DNA from: Corynebacterium sp. HS2168-gen11
GTDB lineage: Bacteria > Actinomycetota > Actinomycetes > Mycobacteriales > Mycobacteriaceae
DNA: 64,000 nucleotides
Assembly: GCF_024834075.1 (NCBI RefSeq)
Contig: NZ_JANUXR010000002.1
Location: 124,001 to 188,000, forward strand
Direction of reading: 5' to 3'
In this document: positions 40,596-49,433 of the stretch, piece by piece
Layout: each line of letters opens with the position of its first letter
Numbering within the stretch: position 1 is the first letter of the stretch
Notes under the pieces: generated by a model
The model's database searches: none
Seen by the model: the letters and a program-made list of their open reading frames with translations, nothing else
Told to the model about the DNA's origin: nothing
Position numbers and translations under genes: made by a program

Positions 40596-41378
40596 TTAGC
40601 GTTGTGGAGAAGAGAACAACGTTGTTTGTGCCTTCTCTTGTAATGCCAGGGTTGGGGCGACAAATGCTGCAGCAGCATCTGGTGCGGTAAAGGTGACATC
40701 AATATCGCGCAGCTGGCTTGGGGCTACTTTTAATGCCAGAACGCCTGCATCAATTTTTTTGGCGGTAGGTACTCGCAGTTTTTCTACATCCACACCATTA
40801 ATGGTGCCTTTCCAGGTACCTTCTTTGTGTGGAGTAATTTCCGTTCCATTGCGTTCCACGAAGCTAAAAATCACCGGTTGTGGTTCATCATTGCCGGTTA
40901 TTTGGGGGAAATTCGCAACAAGAAAACGAGGAGTGTCTGGGATAGCGTTCAGCGGCGTGCCATTTGGCACAACTGGTGGCGCAACTTGTGGCTCAGCAGA
41001 TTGCGCAACCTCCGGTGCAGTCGCAGGAGTTGCCTCAACTGCTGGTGCTGGAGCTGGTGTTGCAGTTGCTGGGTCTTGCTGAAGAGTGACAATATCACCA
41101 TCGCTAATTGTCGAAGGAGCCAATACTTCAGATACTCCGAGAAGTGGTGCTAACGTATCCAACGCTTTTGGTTCAATGCCGTGATCGGCAAGCAATTTTC
41201 CACCTACTGTTTTCGCTAATGAAGCAACGCTAGCTGGAACTTCAGGAAGATCACGCTGTTCAGTCAGCCCAACCATACCTCCTACCGCGACAATGACCGA
41301 TAATAAAAGTTTGGCAATCTGCAGCAACGTGGAGGAATCTACAGCTACTCCTTGAACGCCTGGAATGTTGAACTTCAT
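40596..41378 (-). CDS. Putative membrane-anchored protein with Pro/Ala-rich linker, function unknown
   Basis: 260 residues. One hydrophobic segment lies near the N-terminus (about 16-36, LLQIAKLLLSVIVAVGGMVG). A helical segment (TVGGKLLADHGIEPKALDTL) and a low-complexity Pro/Ala linker (about 102-135) follow. A beta-rich C-terminal half comes next (FLVANFPQITGNDEPQPVIFSFVERNG). This suggests an envelope protein held in the membrane with its C-terminal half outside. No family was recognised. ATG 41378 is chosen, with gaaaga upstream; an in-frame start lies 48 bases further out. Confidence 0.65.
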   Translation of the reverse strand: MKFNIPGVQGVAVDSSTLLQIAKLLLSVIVAVGGMVGLTEQRDLPEVPASVASLAKTVGGKLLADHGIEPKALDTLAPLLGVSEVLAPSTISDGDIVTLQQDPATATPAPAPAVEATPATAPEVAQSAEPQVAPPVVPNGTPLNAIPDTPRFLVANFPQITGNDEPQPVIFSFVERNGTEITPHKEGTWKGTINGVDVEKLRVPTAKKIDAGVLALKVAPSQLRDIDVTFTAPDAAAAFVAPTLALQEKAQTTLFSSPQR

Positions 41379-41512
41379 AATGGTCTTTCGTCCTATCTGT
41401 GCGTGGTACAACTGAATAAATATCACGGGTATCTACCAATATTCACATAAACCCCATCAGTCACATAAGTTCATAATAATCCCAAATTTCACAATAGTCT
41501 AGGGCAATAAAA

Positions 41513-41560
41513 AATACCGGTTGTTCATGCTTGTATGAAAAAGCATGAACAACCGGTATT
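41513..41560 (-). terminator. Very strong terminator after nusB
   Basis: Arms 41513-41532 and 41541-41560 form a perfect 20-bp stem with an 8-base loop. On the minus strand the stem is followed by ttttttattg. It lies 100 bases past the nusB stop and ends the aro-pepQ-efp-nusB run. Confidence 0.85.
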
Positions 41561-41660
41561 ACTTAGTACCAGAGAAACATTCGAGAAATTTTCATCTGAA
41601 AGATCTCGCGAATCTCACAGACTATACAGATCATGAAGATCCCAAAGACCTCTGCAGTCC

Positions 41661-42377
41661 TTAATAGTCTACGTGGTCATGAACCAACGCATCGTCACTG
41701 CTATCTGAGATACCAGTGCCATCAAAATCCTCATCTTCATCTGTTGCAAGATCAACACCATCTTCAGCTTCAGCAGCCTCAAGTGCCTCGGCAAATGATT
41801 CAGTTGCAGACGCAAACAACTTAGCGTCTTCTTCCTCAGATACCGCAGATTCTAGTTCTAGGACTAGACCTTGTTCGGCTTGTACCTTAATCTCGTCAAG
41901 ATTATTCATCACTGCATCTAGAACTGCATTGATATAGGTTGGTGAATGGTCTGTTGAATAATGAGCAGCCAACTCAATTGCTTCAGAAACAGCAGTCTTC
42001 ATCGGAATATCCTCATTGAACATCAGTTCCCAGATCGCAAGACGCAAAATCGCGCGATCAACCGCTGCGATACGATGCAACTCCCAATCCTCAGACAGAT
42101 AGCGCGCAATCACCGCATCAAGCACATCAAGTTGTTCAGCAACACCATTGACAATCTCTTTGGTGTAGTGATTGACAGGAGCAACATTGCTTTCCTGATG
42201 CAGTGCTAAGACAGTGCGATCTTGTACCACAGCAACTGGATCAACGTCACGAATTTCTGCTTCATAAAGCATATCCACGGCACGACGACGTGCGCGAAAG
42301 CGCGAGCCGTGACGCTTCCAGCGCTTCTCTACTTCGAGCTCTCCGTCATGTTTTGGCATATCCTTTGCATCACTCAC
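41661..42377 (-). CDS. nusB: Transcription antitermination factor NusB
   Basis: A 238-residue protein. The all-helical NusB core spans about 25-165 (RRRAVDMLYEAEIRDVDP near the start; DRAILRLAIWELMFNEDIPMKTAVSEAIELA later). It acts with NusE/S10 in rRNA antitermination. After the core comes a strongly acidic tail of about 70 residues (EDGVDLATDEDEDFDG...), long for this family. GTG 42377 lies 2 bases after the efp stop, so translation is probably coupled. Confidence 0.94.
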   Translation of the reverse strand: MSDAKDMPKHDGELEVEKRWKRHGSRFRARRRAVDMLYEAEIRDVDPVAVVQDRTVLALHQESNVAPVNHYTKEIVNGVAEQLDVLDAVIARYLSEDWELHRIAAVDRAILRLAIWELMFNEDIPMKTAVSEAIELAAHYSTDHSPTYINAVLDAVMNNLDEIKVQAEQGLVLELESAVSEEEDAKLFASATESFAEALEAAEAEDGVDLATDEDEDFDGTGISDSSDDALVHDHVDY

Positions 42378-42379
42378 AA

Positions 42380-42943
42380 TTAGTTATTCACGCGAGAAAG
42401 GTAAGATCCGTCGCGAGTATCAACCTTGACAACATTGCCGGTTTCGATAAACAGTGGAACCTGAATCTCTGCACCGGTTTCCAAGGTTGCAGGCTTGGTG
42501 CCGCCAGAAGAACGGTCACCTTGCAGGCCTGGCTCGGTATGTGCAATGGTCAGATCCAAAGAAATTGGCAGTTCAGCAAACAGTGGCTCGCCCTCATGGA
42601 AAGAAACCTGCACAGTGGTGTTTTCCAACAGGAACTTCGCGCCGGAACCAATAATATGTTCTGCCAGTTCGACCTGTTCAAAGGTCTTTTCATCCATGAC
42701 AACAAAAGAAGTGCCATCATGATACAGGTAGGTCATATCACGGCGATCAACGGTTGCAGTCTCAACTTTCACACCAGCGTTAAAGGTCTTGTCGGTCACC
42801 TTGCCAGAAACAACATCCTTGAGCTTGGTACGCACAAAAGCTGGACCTTTACCTGGCTTCACATGCTGGAACTCGATGATCTGCTGGAGCTTGTTTTCGA
42901 TCTTGAGGACAAGACCATTCTTAAAATCAGCGGTAGTAGCCAC
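42380..42943 (-). CDS. efp: Translation elongation factor P
   Basis: A 187-residue factor that relieves ribosome stalling at proline runs. Three beta-barrel domains are evident, with the KOW-like start ([13 protein letters not shown]), the [13 protein letters not shown] loop that reaches the peptidyl-transferase centre, and the C-terminal [16 protein letters not shown] signature. The start is GTG 42943, with aaggaa 8 bases upstream. It sits between pepQ and nusB, the classic actinobacterial order. Confidence 0.97.
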   Translation of the reverse strand: MATTADFKNGLVLKIENKLQQIIEFQHVKPGKGPAFVRTKLKDVVSGKVTDKTFNAGVKVETATVDRRDMTYLYHDGTSFVVMDEKTFEQVELAEHIIGSGAKFLLENTTVQVSFHEGEPLFAELPISLDLTIAHTEPGLQGDRSSGGTKPATLETGAEIQVPLFIETGNVVKVDTRDGSYLSRVNN

Positions 42944-43019
42944 GCCGCACTTCCTTTTTTGAGGTGATTGACTTCAATTAACTGTTTGATAATACATGAA
43001 AACTCACCCAAAACACAGT

Positions 43020-43057
43020 AAGGACCACGGCGCGCACAACAAACGGCCATGGTCCTT
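43020..43057 (-). terminator. Hairpin after pepQ
   Basis: aaggacca (43020-43027) pairs with tggtcctt (43050-43057), extending inward with one mismatch to cggc/gcc. The T run on the minus strand is interrupted (actgtgtttt). It probably weakens read-through from pepQ into efp. Confidence 0.5.
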
Positions 43058-43074
43058 ATAACTCAACGCATGTG

Positions 43075-44166
43075 TTACACGATGCGAAGTTCCTTTGGAA
43101 TACGAGTCAGATTCAACGGTTCACCTGTGGTAACCACCAAGGTGTCTTCAATTCGCACACCACCTTTGCCTGGCACATAAATACCTGGCTCGATAGTCAC
43201 GGTCATATTTTCTTCCAAGACACCCTGACCGGTAGTTGCGGCATACGGTGGCTCATGCAAGTCAAGACCCACGCCATGACCAGTGGAATGCACAAAATAT
43301 TCCCCATAGCCTGCTTCGGTAATAATATCGCGGCATGCTTTATCAACATCTTGCAAGGTTGCACCTGGAACTGCAGCACGGCAACCAGCAAGCTGTGCTT
43401 CGAGCACGATATTATAAATCTCCGTACTAAACGCATCTGCTTCACCCACAATGACCGTACGCGTGGTATCGGAATTATAGCCAAGCAAATGAGCACCGAA
43501 GTCGATAGTCACAATATCGCCATGCTCAACTACCCGATCAGCAGCGCCATGGTGCGGCTTCGCTGAATTCGGACCAGAGGCAACAATGGTGTCAAAGCTT
43601 GGTTTTTCAGCACCTTTCATACGCATCTTGTATTCCAGATCTGCAGCAATCTCGAATTCTTTGCGACCAGCGCGAATCAAACCTTCGTCGACAAGCTCAC
43701 GGAATGCGCTGTTGGCAATTTCCGCAACCTCGTCAAGACGACTGAGTTCATAGGCGTCTTTCCTTAAACGAATTTCCTCAATGACGCCACGAACTGGCAC
43801 CAATACGACACCTTCACCAGCGGCTTCCTTGAGACGCTCGAGCTCAGAAACCGTGACATAGTCTGCTTCGTAGCCAACAGTTGCTGGCCCTGCAATTTCG
43901 GCTAACAGATGGGTGGCAACTGCACGAGCGTTCACCGCCTCAATATCTGGAACTTCTTCTGCGATCTGGGTGGTATAACGGCCGTCGGTTGCAATTGATG
44001 CTTGTTCATCAGCTGCGATGGTAAGTGCACCGTTTGAGCCAGAAAATCCTGCAAGGTAACGCACATGAAGTAGATGAGTCACCAGCAAGACATCGATCTG
44101 CTGATTCGCAAGTGCTGCTGCTACCCTACGACGACGCAACTGGAACCTGGTAGGTTGGGTTGACAT
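43075..44166 (-). CDS. pepQ: Xaa-Pro dipeptidase/aminopeptidase (M24 family)
   Basis: A 363-residue cytosolic metallopeptidase cleaving peptides with proline in the second position. An N-terminal creatinase-like domain (1 to about 125) precedes the pita-bread domain. That domain carries the five metal ligands in order: DFGAHLLGYNSDTTRT (two Asp), HSTGHGVGLDLHEPP (His), TIEPGIY (Glu) and GGVRIEDT (Glu). It lies between the aro genes and efp, as in other actinobacteria. Confidence 0.94.
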   Translation of the reverse strand: MSTQPTRFQLRRRRVAAALANQQIDVLLVTHLLHVRYLAGFSGSNGALTIAADEQASIATDGRYTTQIAEEVPDIEAVNARAVATHLLAEIAGPATVGYEADYVTVSELERLKEAAGEGVVLVPVRGVIEEIRLRKDAYELSRLDEVAEIANSAFRELVDEGLIRAGRKEFEIAADLEYKMRMKGAEKPSFDTIVASGPNSAKPHHGAADRVVEHGDIVTIDFGAHLLGYNSDTTRTVIVGEADAFSTEIYNIVLEAQLAGCRAAVPGATLQDVDKACRDIITEAGYGEYFVHSTGHGVGLDLHEPPYAATTGQGVLEENMTVTIEPGIYVPGKGGVRIEDTLVVTTGEPLNLTRIPKELRIV

Positions 44167-44230
44167 AGAACACCGTTCCTTTTCTTTCCATCAAATGATA
44201 TGCAATTGTGCGGTTGAACACATGATAGTT

Positions 44231-44731
44231 TTACATCTGCGCAACGCAATAGTCTAGTGCAAGCAAATAGCCTTGAACGCCTAATCCTGCGATCACGCCT
44301 TTTGCAATCGGCGAAAGATACGAATGTGCCCGAAATGGTTCGCGGGCATGGATATTCGAAATATGCACCTCAATAAAACCAGCTTGATCACTAATTTCTG
44401 CCAATGCATCGCGCAACGCGACTGAAGTATGTGTCAGCCCGCCTGGATTAATAATCACAGGTTGGCCCTTATCAGCTGCTTCATGAATCCATTCAATCAG
44501 CTGACCTTCATAATTCGACTGCTTACAACATACGGTAATGCCATATTCGTTGGCTCTGGCATGCAGTAACAGCTCTAGATCCGCCAGTGTAGTCTTGCCA
44601 TATACCTCTGGCTGCCGTTTGCCTAACCTATCAAGATTCGGCCCATTGAGCACCAAAACACTGCGCGCACCTGCGACGTCATGCTCGCGAATCACAGGCA
44701 AGCCGCTGATAGGCATGTTGGAGTTGCGCAT
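44231..44731 (-). CDS. aroQ: 3-dehydroquinate dehydratase, type II
   Basis: About 166 residues; third step of the shikimate pathway. Type II motifs are [20 protein letters not shown] with the catalytic Tyr, [24 protein letters not shown] [10 protein letters not shown] and [16 protein letters not shown]. The enzyme is normally about 145 residues, so the N-terminus is extended by some 20. ATG 44731 has gagg 9 bases upstream and overlaps the end of aroB by 53 bases. ATG 44716 and GTG 44695 are alternatives. Confidence 0.92.
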   Translation of the reverse strand: MRNSNMPISGLPVIREHDVAGARSVLVLNGPNLDRLGKRQPEVYGKTTLADLELLLHARANEYGITVCCKQSNYEGQLIEWIHEAADKGQPVIINPGGLTHTSVALRDALAEISDQAGFIEVHISNIHAREPFRAHSYLSPIAKGVIAGLGVQGYLLALDYCVAQM

Positions 44732-45770
44732 AGGTTGCATCCTCGATTCGTGTAGGGTTTCCAGCACTCGTCAGTGCCACAAAGCGAATATTACCGTTTC
44801 GGTTTTTCTTATCCCGAGTCATTGCACCATACAAGGCGGCAAAGTCACTGCCAGCATAGGTCGTCGGCAATCCAACTGAGCGAAGAATATTCCGATGTCG
44901 TTGCACAAAGGCTTCATCAATAAGTCCTCGTTCCTGACTTAGATACGCAACGAACATCATTCCAACGGCCACCGCATTTCCATGTCTCCAGGAATAGTCC
45001 TCTACAAGTTCGACCGCATGCCCAAACGTATGCCCATAATTTAAGATTTCGCGCAGCCCCGACTCTTTCAAATCTTGGCTGACAACACTTGCCTTTACGG
45101 CCACGCTACGCGCAATCAATTCCGGCAAATACCCCGAAACATCAAGGCAGGAAGCTGGATTTTCCTCATATCGTGCCAAAATTTCCGTATCAGCAATCAA
45201 CCCAGTTTTAATAATCTCCGCACTACCAGCAACCAATTCAGCGTGTGGCAGCGTGCGTAAATATGCGACATCGATAAACACCGCTGCTGGCTCATGAAAA
45301 GCACCAACCAAATTTTTCCCCTGCGCAGTATTAATACCGGTTTTCCCGCCCACAGCCGCATCAACCGCCGCAAGCAAACTGGTTGGAATATGCACAACTT
45401 TCATGCCACGCATCCACGTCGCAGCAACAAATCCCGCTAAATCCGTTGCAGCGCCACCACCAAAACCAATGAGCAAATCATGCCTGGTAAACCCAGCTTC
45501 GCCCAGTTCGCCCCAGAGACGTTCACAAACAGCAAATGTTTTGCCCTGTTCAGCATCTGGAATCATAAGCTTGACGACGCTCATACCTAGTGATTCAATC
45601 GCTGCAATCAACGTCGCGACCTGTGATTCAAGGCTTGGTTGCACCACAATACCGACGGATGCTACACCTGCATGTTGAATCCATGTGGTGATTTCAGCGG
45701 AAAGATTCTCACCAATGACAACATCATAAGGTTGAGCACCGGTTACTGAGATCGTAGAAAAAACTGTCAT
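44679..45770 (-). CDS. aroB: 3-dehydroquinate synthase
   Basis: A 363-residue NAD- and zinc-dependent enzyme, second step of the shikimate pathway. Motifs are [40 protein letters not shown] and the metal-binding [14 protein letters not shown] 45770 is chosen because aagg lies 6 bases upstream; an in-frame TTG is 6 bases further out. Its 3' end overlaps the aroQ start region, suggesting translational coupling. Confidence 0.96.
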   Translation of the reverse strand: MTVFSTISVTGAQPYDVVIGENLSAEITTWIQHAGVASVGIVVQPSLESQVATLIAAIESLGMSVVKLMIPDAEQGKTFAVCERLWGELGEAGFTRHDLLIGFGGGAATDLAGFVAATWMRGMKVVHIPTSLLAAVDAAVGGKTGINTAQGKNLVGAFHEPAAVFIDVAYLRTLPHAELVAGSAEIIKTGLIADTEILARYEENPASCLDVSGYLPELIARSVAVKASVVSQDLKESGLREILNYGHTFGHAVELVEDYSWRHGNAVAVGMMFVAYLSQERGLIDEAFVQRHRNILRSVGLPTTYAGSDFAALYGAMTRDKKNRNGNIRFVALTSAGNPTRIEDATYAQLQHAYQRLACDSRA

Positions 45771-45840
45771 GTTCAACCTTTAGTACTTGTATGCCAACAG
45801 TCAGAAAATACGAGGGCTGCTTGAGACCACTCTTGTCGCA

Positions 45841-46371
45841 TCAACTTTTAATGGGATCTCGCCGCCGTGCAAACTCTTGTTGTGTATCAATAGCAGCTAA
45901 CACAGCGGTAGCAATTTGTTGCGGAGTACGGCCGTCAGTACGCACGCGCCATGTTGAAACCTCTTGATACAGCGGCAATCGTGGTTGTACCAGGTCTGCA
46001 TAGCTGGTATCCCGTAACAGTGGTCGATGCGAATCAGCTTGCGTCCGGCGCTGGCCTTCTTCCATACTCACATCCAGCCACACCACAGCATGGCATCGCA
46101 AAAGCTCTCTAATCGAAGCAGTTTCCACAGCTCCACCGCCTAAACTTACCACCGCCGTGGTTTCAAGCAGTTCTTCCACCGCGATAGCTTCCAGTTCACG
46201 GAATTTTTCAATGCCGTCTTCGTCGATAAGCTCTTGGCAACTACGCCCTTCCTGGAGCTCCAAAAACTCATCAGTATCAACGAATTTCCGATTCAATGCA
46301 CTGGCGAGGCGCTTGCCGATAGTGGTTTTCCCCGCTCCGGGAGGTCCGACTAAAATGATGACAGGTGCCAT
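45841..46371 (-). CDS. aroK: Shikimate kinase
   Basis: A 176-residue P-loop kinase phosphorylating shikimate. Walker A GPPGAGKT is at 9-16, with the shikimate-binding DTDEFLE and GGGAVE segments and the lid TQADSHRPLL. It begins 2 bases after the aroC stop and 70 bases before aroB, within the aroC-aroK-aroB-aroQ run. Confidence 0.96.
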   Translation of the reverse strand: MAPVIILVGPPGAGKTTIGKRLASALNRKFVDTDEFLELQEGRSCQELIDEDGIEKFRELEAIAVEELLETTAVVSLGGGAVETASIRELLRCHAVVWLDVSMEEGQRRTQADSHRPLLRDTSYADLVQPRLPLYQEVSTWRVRTDGRTPQQIATAVLAAIDTQQEFARRRDPIKS

Positions 46372-46373
46372 TA

Positions 46374-47582
46374 TTACTCCTTAAACGTGAGCTTACGTGC
46401 AACATATTCGCGATATGCTTCAATATTACGTTGAGTTTCAGCCAAGCTATCGCCACCGAATTTTTGCAAAACAGCACGAGCTAATACTAACGCAACCATA
46501 GCTTCTGCCACGACACCAGCTGCTGGCACCGCACAAACATCCGAGCGTTGATGGATTCCGACTGCAGGTGCACCGGTTTGCATATCTACACTGCGAAGTG
46601 CGCGCGGAACCGTGGAAATAGGCTTCATTGCAGCCCGAACCCGCAAGGTTTCACCATTGGTCATACCACCTTCAAGCCCACCGGCACGATTCGTGAGACG
46701 CTGGAAACGCTGCTGTTCATAAACTATTTCATCATGGGCTTGGGTTCCTCGGCGACGCGCAAGGTCAAAGCCATCGCCAATCTCAACACCCTTGATGGCT
46801 TGGATACTCATCAACGCTGCGGCAAGTTGGGCATCAAGACGATCATCTTCGCTAATATGCGAACCCAATCCAATTGGCAAACCTTCGACAATCACTTCGA
46901 CGATACCGCCTAAGGTATCCCCTTGTTTTTTCGCAGCCTCGATTTCTGCAATCATGCTGGCTTCGGCATCCGGATGCGCGGCACGCACTGGAGAAGCATC
47001 AATGCGCTCAAGATCGGCAAACGTTGGATGAACATCAGCAACAACTTCCGAAGCGCCGATTGAAATCACATGGCTAAAAACCTCAACTCCGAGCGTTTCC
47101 CTTAAGAAATTACGGGCAACTGTTGCTGCGGCCACACGAGCTGCAGTTTCACGAGCTGAGGCACGCTCAAGCACTGGACGAGCCTCATCAAAGTCGTACT
47201 TAATCATACCGGCAAAATCTGCATGACCTGGTCGTGGTCGCGTCAGTGCTGCCCCACGGCCAGAAGCCATGGCAACCTGAGTCTCTGCATCATCAAGATC
47301 AAGTGGATCAGCAGACATAATAGTGGTCCATTTTGGCCACTCAGTATTGCCGATCATAATTGCAATTGGACTGCCCAAGGTCAGGCCATGACGAATACCG
47401 GTTAATAACGTGACTTCATCAGCCTCAAATTTCATTCGGGCTCCGCGGCCATACCCCAGACGACGGCGTGCCAGTTGTATGCCAATATCTTCGCGTGTGA
47501 TCGGAACGCCGCTTGGCATATGTTCAATCATGGCGACGAGCGCTTGGCCGTGCGATTCTCCAGAAGTTGTCCATCTGAGCAT
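46374..47582 (-). CDS. aroC: Chorismate synthase
   Basis: A 402-residue FMN-dependent enzyme making chorismate, the last shikimate step. Signatures are [13 protein letters not shown] (4-16), RPGHADFAG and the [17 protein letters not shown] arginine-rich motif. Length is typical of actinobacteria. It is the first gene of the aroC-aroK-aroB-aroQ group. Confidence 0.97.
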   Translation of the reverse strand: MLRWTTSGESHGQALVAMIEHMPSGVPITREDIGIQLARRRLGYGRGARMKFEADEVTLLTGIRHGLTLGSPIAIMIGNTEWPKWTTIMSADPLDLDDAETQVAMASGRGAALTRPRPGHADFAGMIKYDFDEARPVLERASARETAARVAAATVARNFLRETLGVEVFSHVISIGASEVVADVHPTFADLERIDASPVRAAHPDAEASMIAEIEAAKKQGDTLGGIVEVIVEGLPIGLGSHISEDDRLDAQLAAALMSIQAIKGVEIGDGFDLARRRGTQAHDEIVYEQQRFQRLTNRAGGLEGGMTNGETLRVRAAMKPISTVPRALRSVDMQTGAPAVGIHQRSDVCAVPAAGVVAEAMVALVLARAVLQKFGGDSLAETQRNIEAYREYVARKLTFKE

Positions 47583-47654
47583 TCCGTTATTATCTCATGA
47601 GAATGCGCAATTCTGAGAGTTTTTACCCCCATAATATCCATCGGTACGTAAGTG

Positions 47655-48047
47655 TTATGGCAACCAGACAGTCGCGATCGCTGCTGCGAGCATGGCAGGA
47701 CCATGTGCAACATGCGTCGTTTTTTTCATAATTATCGCAGCTAAGGTAAATATTTGAGCCCCGATTATCGCAATCAGCACATCATCACCAACCAAGAGTC
47801 CCAAGCTGATCGCAAGTTTATAATCACCACCACCGAGCCGAACACGTTTCATGAATGTTGTCGAAGCAATCCTGTTTATCTGATTGACCAAAACATACAG
47901 CAACGGCCATGCCAGCCCAAAGACATGCACTGAAACCAATGGCAAACATACGACTGCCGCTGGATACGTAAGCAGATTCGGGATCCGATGAAACCGCAGG
48001 TCATAATAGCAAATAGCGCCAGACCAGAGCAGAAATAACCCCTCCAT
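47655..48047 (-). CDS. Small A24-family prepilin-peptidase-like membrane protein
   Basis: About 130 residues with at least three hydrophobic segments. It keeps the two aspartate motifs of type IV prepilin peptidases: CYYDLRFHRIPNLLTYP (aspartate then IPN) and RLGGGDYKLA (GGGD). It lacks the N-terminal methylase domain of full PilD. A similar small protein occurs between aroC and aroE in other corynebacteria. No pilin gene is in the window, so the substrate is unknown. ATG 48047 is chosen over an in-frame TTG at 48065. Confidence 0.75.
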   Translation of the reverse strand: MEGLFLLWSGAICYYDLRFHRIPNLLTYPAAVVCLPLVSVHVFGLAWPLLYVLVNQINRIASTTFMKRVRLGGGDYKLAISLGLLVGDDVLIAIIGAQIFTLAAIIMKKTTHVAHGPAMLAAAIATVWLP

Positions 48048-48195
48048 AAATAGGGAGCCTAACAAGAAACAAATAGTTTGTCTTGAGAAACTATTATTGG
48101 ATCTAGTGCATCACCCTCAGCCGTCCAATGCTAGCTTTTCGACGCACACACGCACACTCAACAGGCCACTGACATTCCCAATTACCAGCATCTGG

Positions 48196-48231
48196 CTTCA
48201 CGCATGCAACCTACTGGCGGCTTGCGTGAAG
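48196..48231 (-). terminator. Hairpin after aroE
   Basis: cttcacgca (48196-48204) pairs with tgcgtgaag (48223-48231) immediately past the aroE stop. No T run follows, so termination is uncertain. Confidence 0.4.
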
Positions 48232-48233
48232 GT

Positions 48234-49055
48234 TTATAAATATTGAGATGGAAGCTCTAACGCTTGGTACATAACATCGAAACTTGTTGCTTGACCGGTA
48301 AATTGAAGAAACTGTCCAAGCGCTTGGTGTACCAGCATGTGGTAGCCATGTGCCACCGGGAAACCGCGTTGCGCTGCAGTTTGCATCAATGGAGTTGGAA
48401 ACGGATCGTAGATCACATCGAAGACCGGTGCTTGTGCGAGGATATCGGTATATGCCGCAATACCTGCAGCTGGCACAGTGTTTACCACAACGCTACTTTG
48501 CTCAATTAAGGCCGGCACCGTGGCGTCGTCAAAGCTTGTGCAATCAACAGTCACCCCTAACGCGTGGGCAAGTTCAATGAATTCAGCGCGTCGATCGGAA
48601 CGATTCACAATCGTAATTTTGCTAAATCCAAGTTGTGCTAATGCCCAGAACACTGGACGAGCGGTGCCACCTGCACCAATAATGACCGCTGAGCTGTTGG
48701 TTGAAGGTAGCGCAAGCTCTAAGGTTTGAAGTGCACCGAGTGCGCCTTCACAGTCAGTATTATCGGCAAACCATCCATCGGCCGTCCGTACCAAAGTGTT
48801 GGCGCTACCAATCAGCGCTGCTTTATCTGACACAGTATCTGCGAAGGCAAGCGCTGCAAATTTTGCCGGCATGGTTACCGAAAAGCCACGATAGGTTTCT
48901 GGTGCTTGCCGCACAAATGCAGGTAGTTGCTCGGCGGTACACTCATGTGCTGTATACGACCAATCATCAAGCCCGAGTGCGCGGTAACCAGCTGTATGAA
49001 TAAGCGGTGAACGCGAGTGCGCAATCGGCGAACCTAAAACAGCAGCTTGCGGCAT
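48234..49055 (-). CDS. aroE: Shikimate dehydrogenase
   Basis: A 273-residue dehydrogenase reducing 3-dehydroshikimate to shikimate. The shikimate site SRSPLIH (14-20), the catalytic lysine in VTMPAKFA and the ADNTDCEG segment are present. The nucleotide-binding GAGGTARPVFWAL and NRSDRR match the family. It lies upstream of the small peptidase and the aroC cluster, 378 bases after mltG. Confidence 0.95.
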   Translation of the reverse strand: MPQAAVLGSPIAHSRSPLIHTAGYRALGLDDWSYTAHECTAEQLPAFVRQAPETYRGFSVTMPAKFAALAFADTVSDKAALIGSANTLVRTADGWFADNTDCEGALGALQTLELALPSTNSSAVIIGAGGTARPVFWALAQLGFSKITIVNRSDRRAEFIELAHALGVTVDCTSFDDATVPALIEQSSVVVNTVPAAGIAAYTDILAQAPVFDVIYDPFPTPLMQTAAQRGFPVAHGYHMLVHQALGQFLQFTGQATSFDVMYQALELPSQYL

Positions 49056-49433
49056 AGAAATCCTTACGATAAATCAGTGCTCAATAATGAAATAATGCCG
49101 GACTTTCACACTGCATACACCCGCGATGCACGTGTGATCAGATTATACTCACTGCTCATGTTCGAGGCTTGCCGCAGGGTCATAGCAGCGATCACAAGAC
49201 TAGGTGTATGCAGTTTCAATGTCAGGAGTCGAACGACCCACCAGCATTGCGCATCAAGCTTAGTGCTACACCTGCCAACCGACAAGCTTGCAAGCAATCC
49301 CGCGAAAGGTGAATCCAGCAACGCAAACAGTCACACGCATTGGCAATCAAAACTATAGTCTAGTGCCACGTGGGACTGTCTTACGACGAATGCCTGGCAC
49401 GTGACTCCACGTTGCCAGGCATTATGCCGATAT
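49056..49433. other. Intergenic region between mltG and aroE
   Basis: 378 bases. The end near mltG holds a terminator-like hairpin (49389-49423) and the rest should contain the aroE promoter. No open frame with a ribosome binding site was found. A short T-arm-like sequence (aggagtcgaac, near 49224) does not extend into a tRNA. Confidence 0.5.
49389..49423 (-). terminator. Hairpin after mltG
   Basis: aatgcctggca (49389-49399) pairs with tgccaggcatt (49413-49423), 11 bp. No T run follows on the minus strand (cgtcgtaag). It lies 11 bases past the mltG stop. Confidence 0.5.

Noticed and set aside
49224..49242. T-arm-like sequence around aggagtcgaacgacccacc, suggesting a tRNA
   Set aside because: The five-base stem cannot form around the loop and no acceptor, D or anticodon arms flank it.
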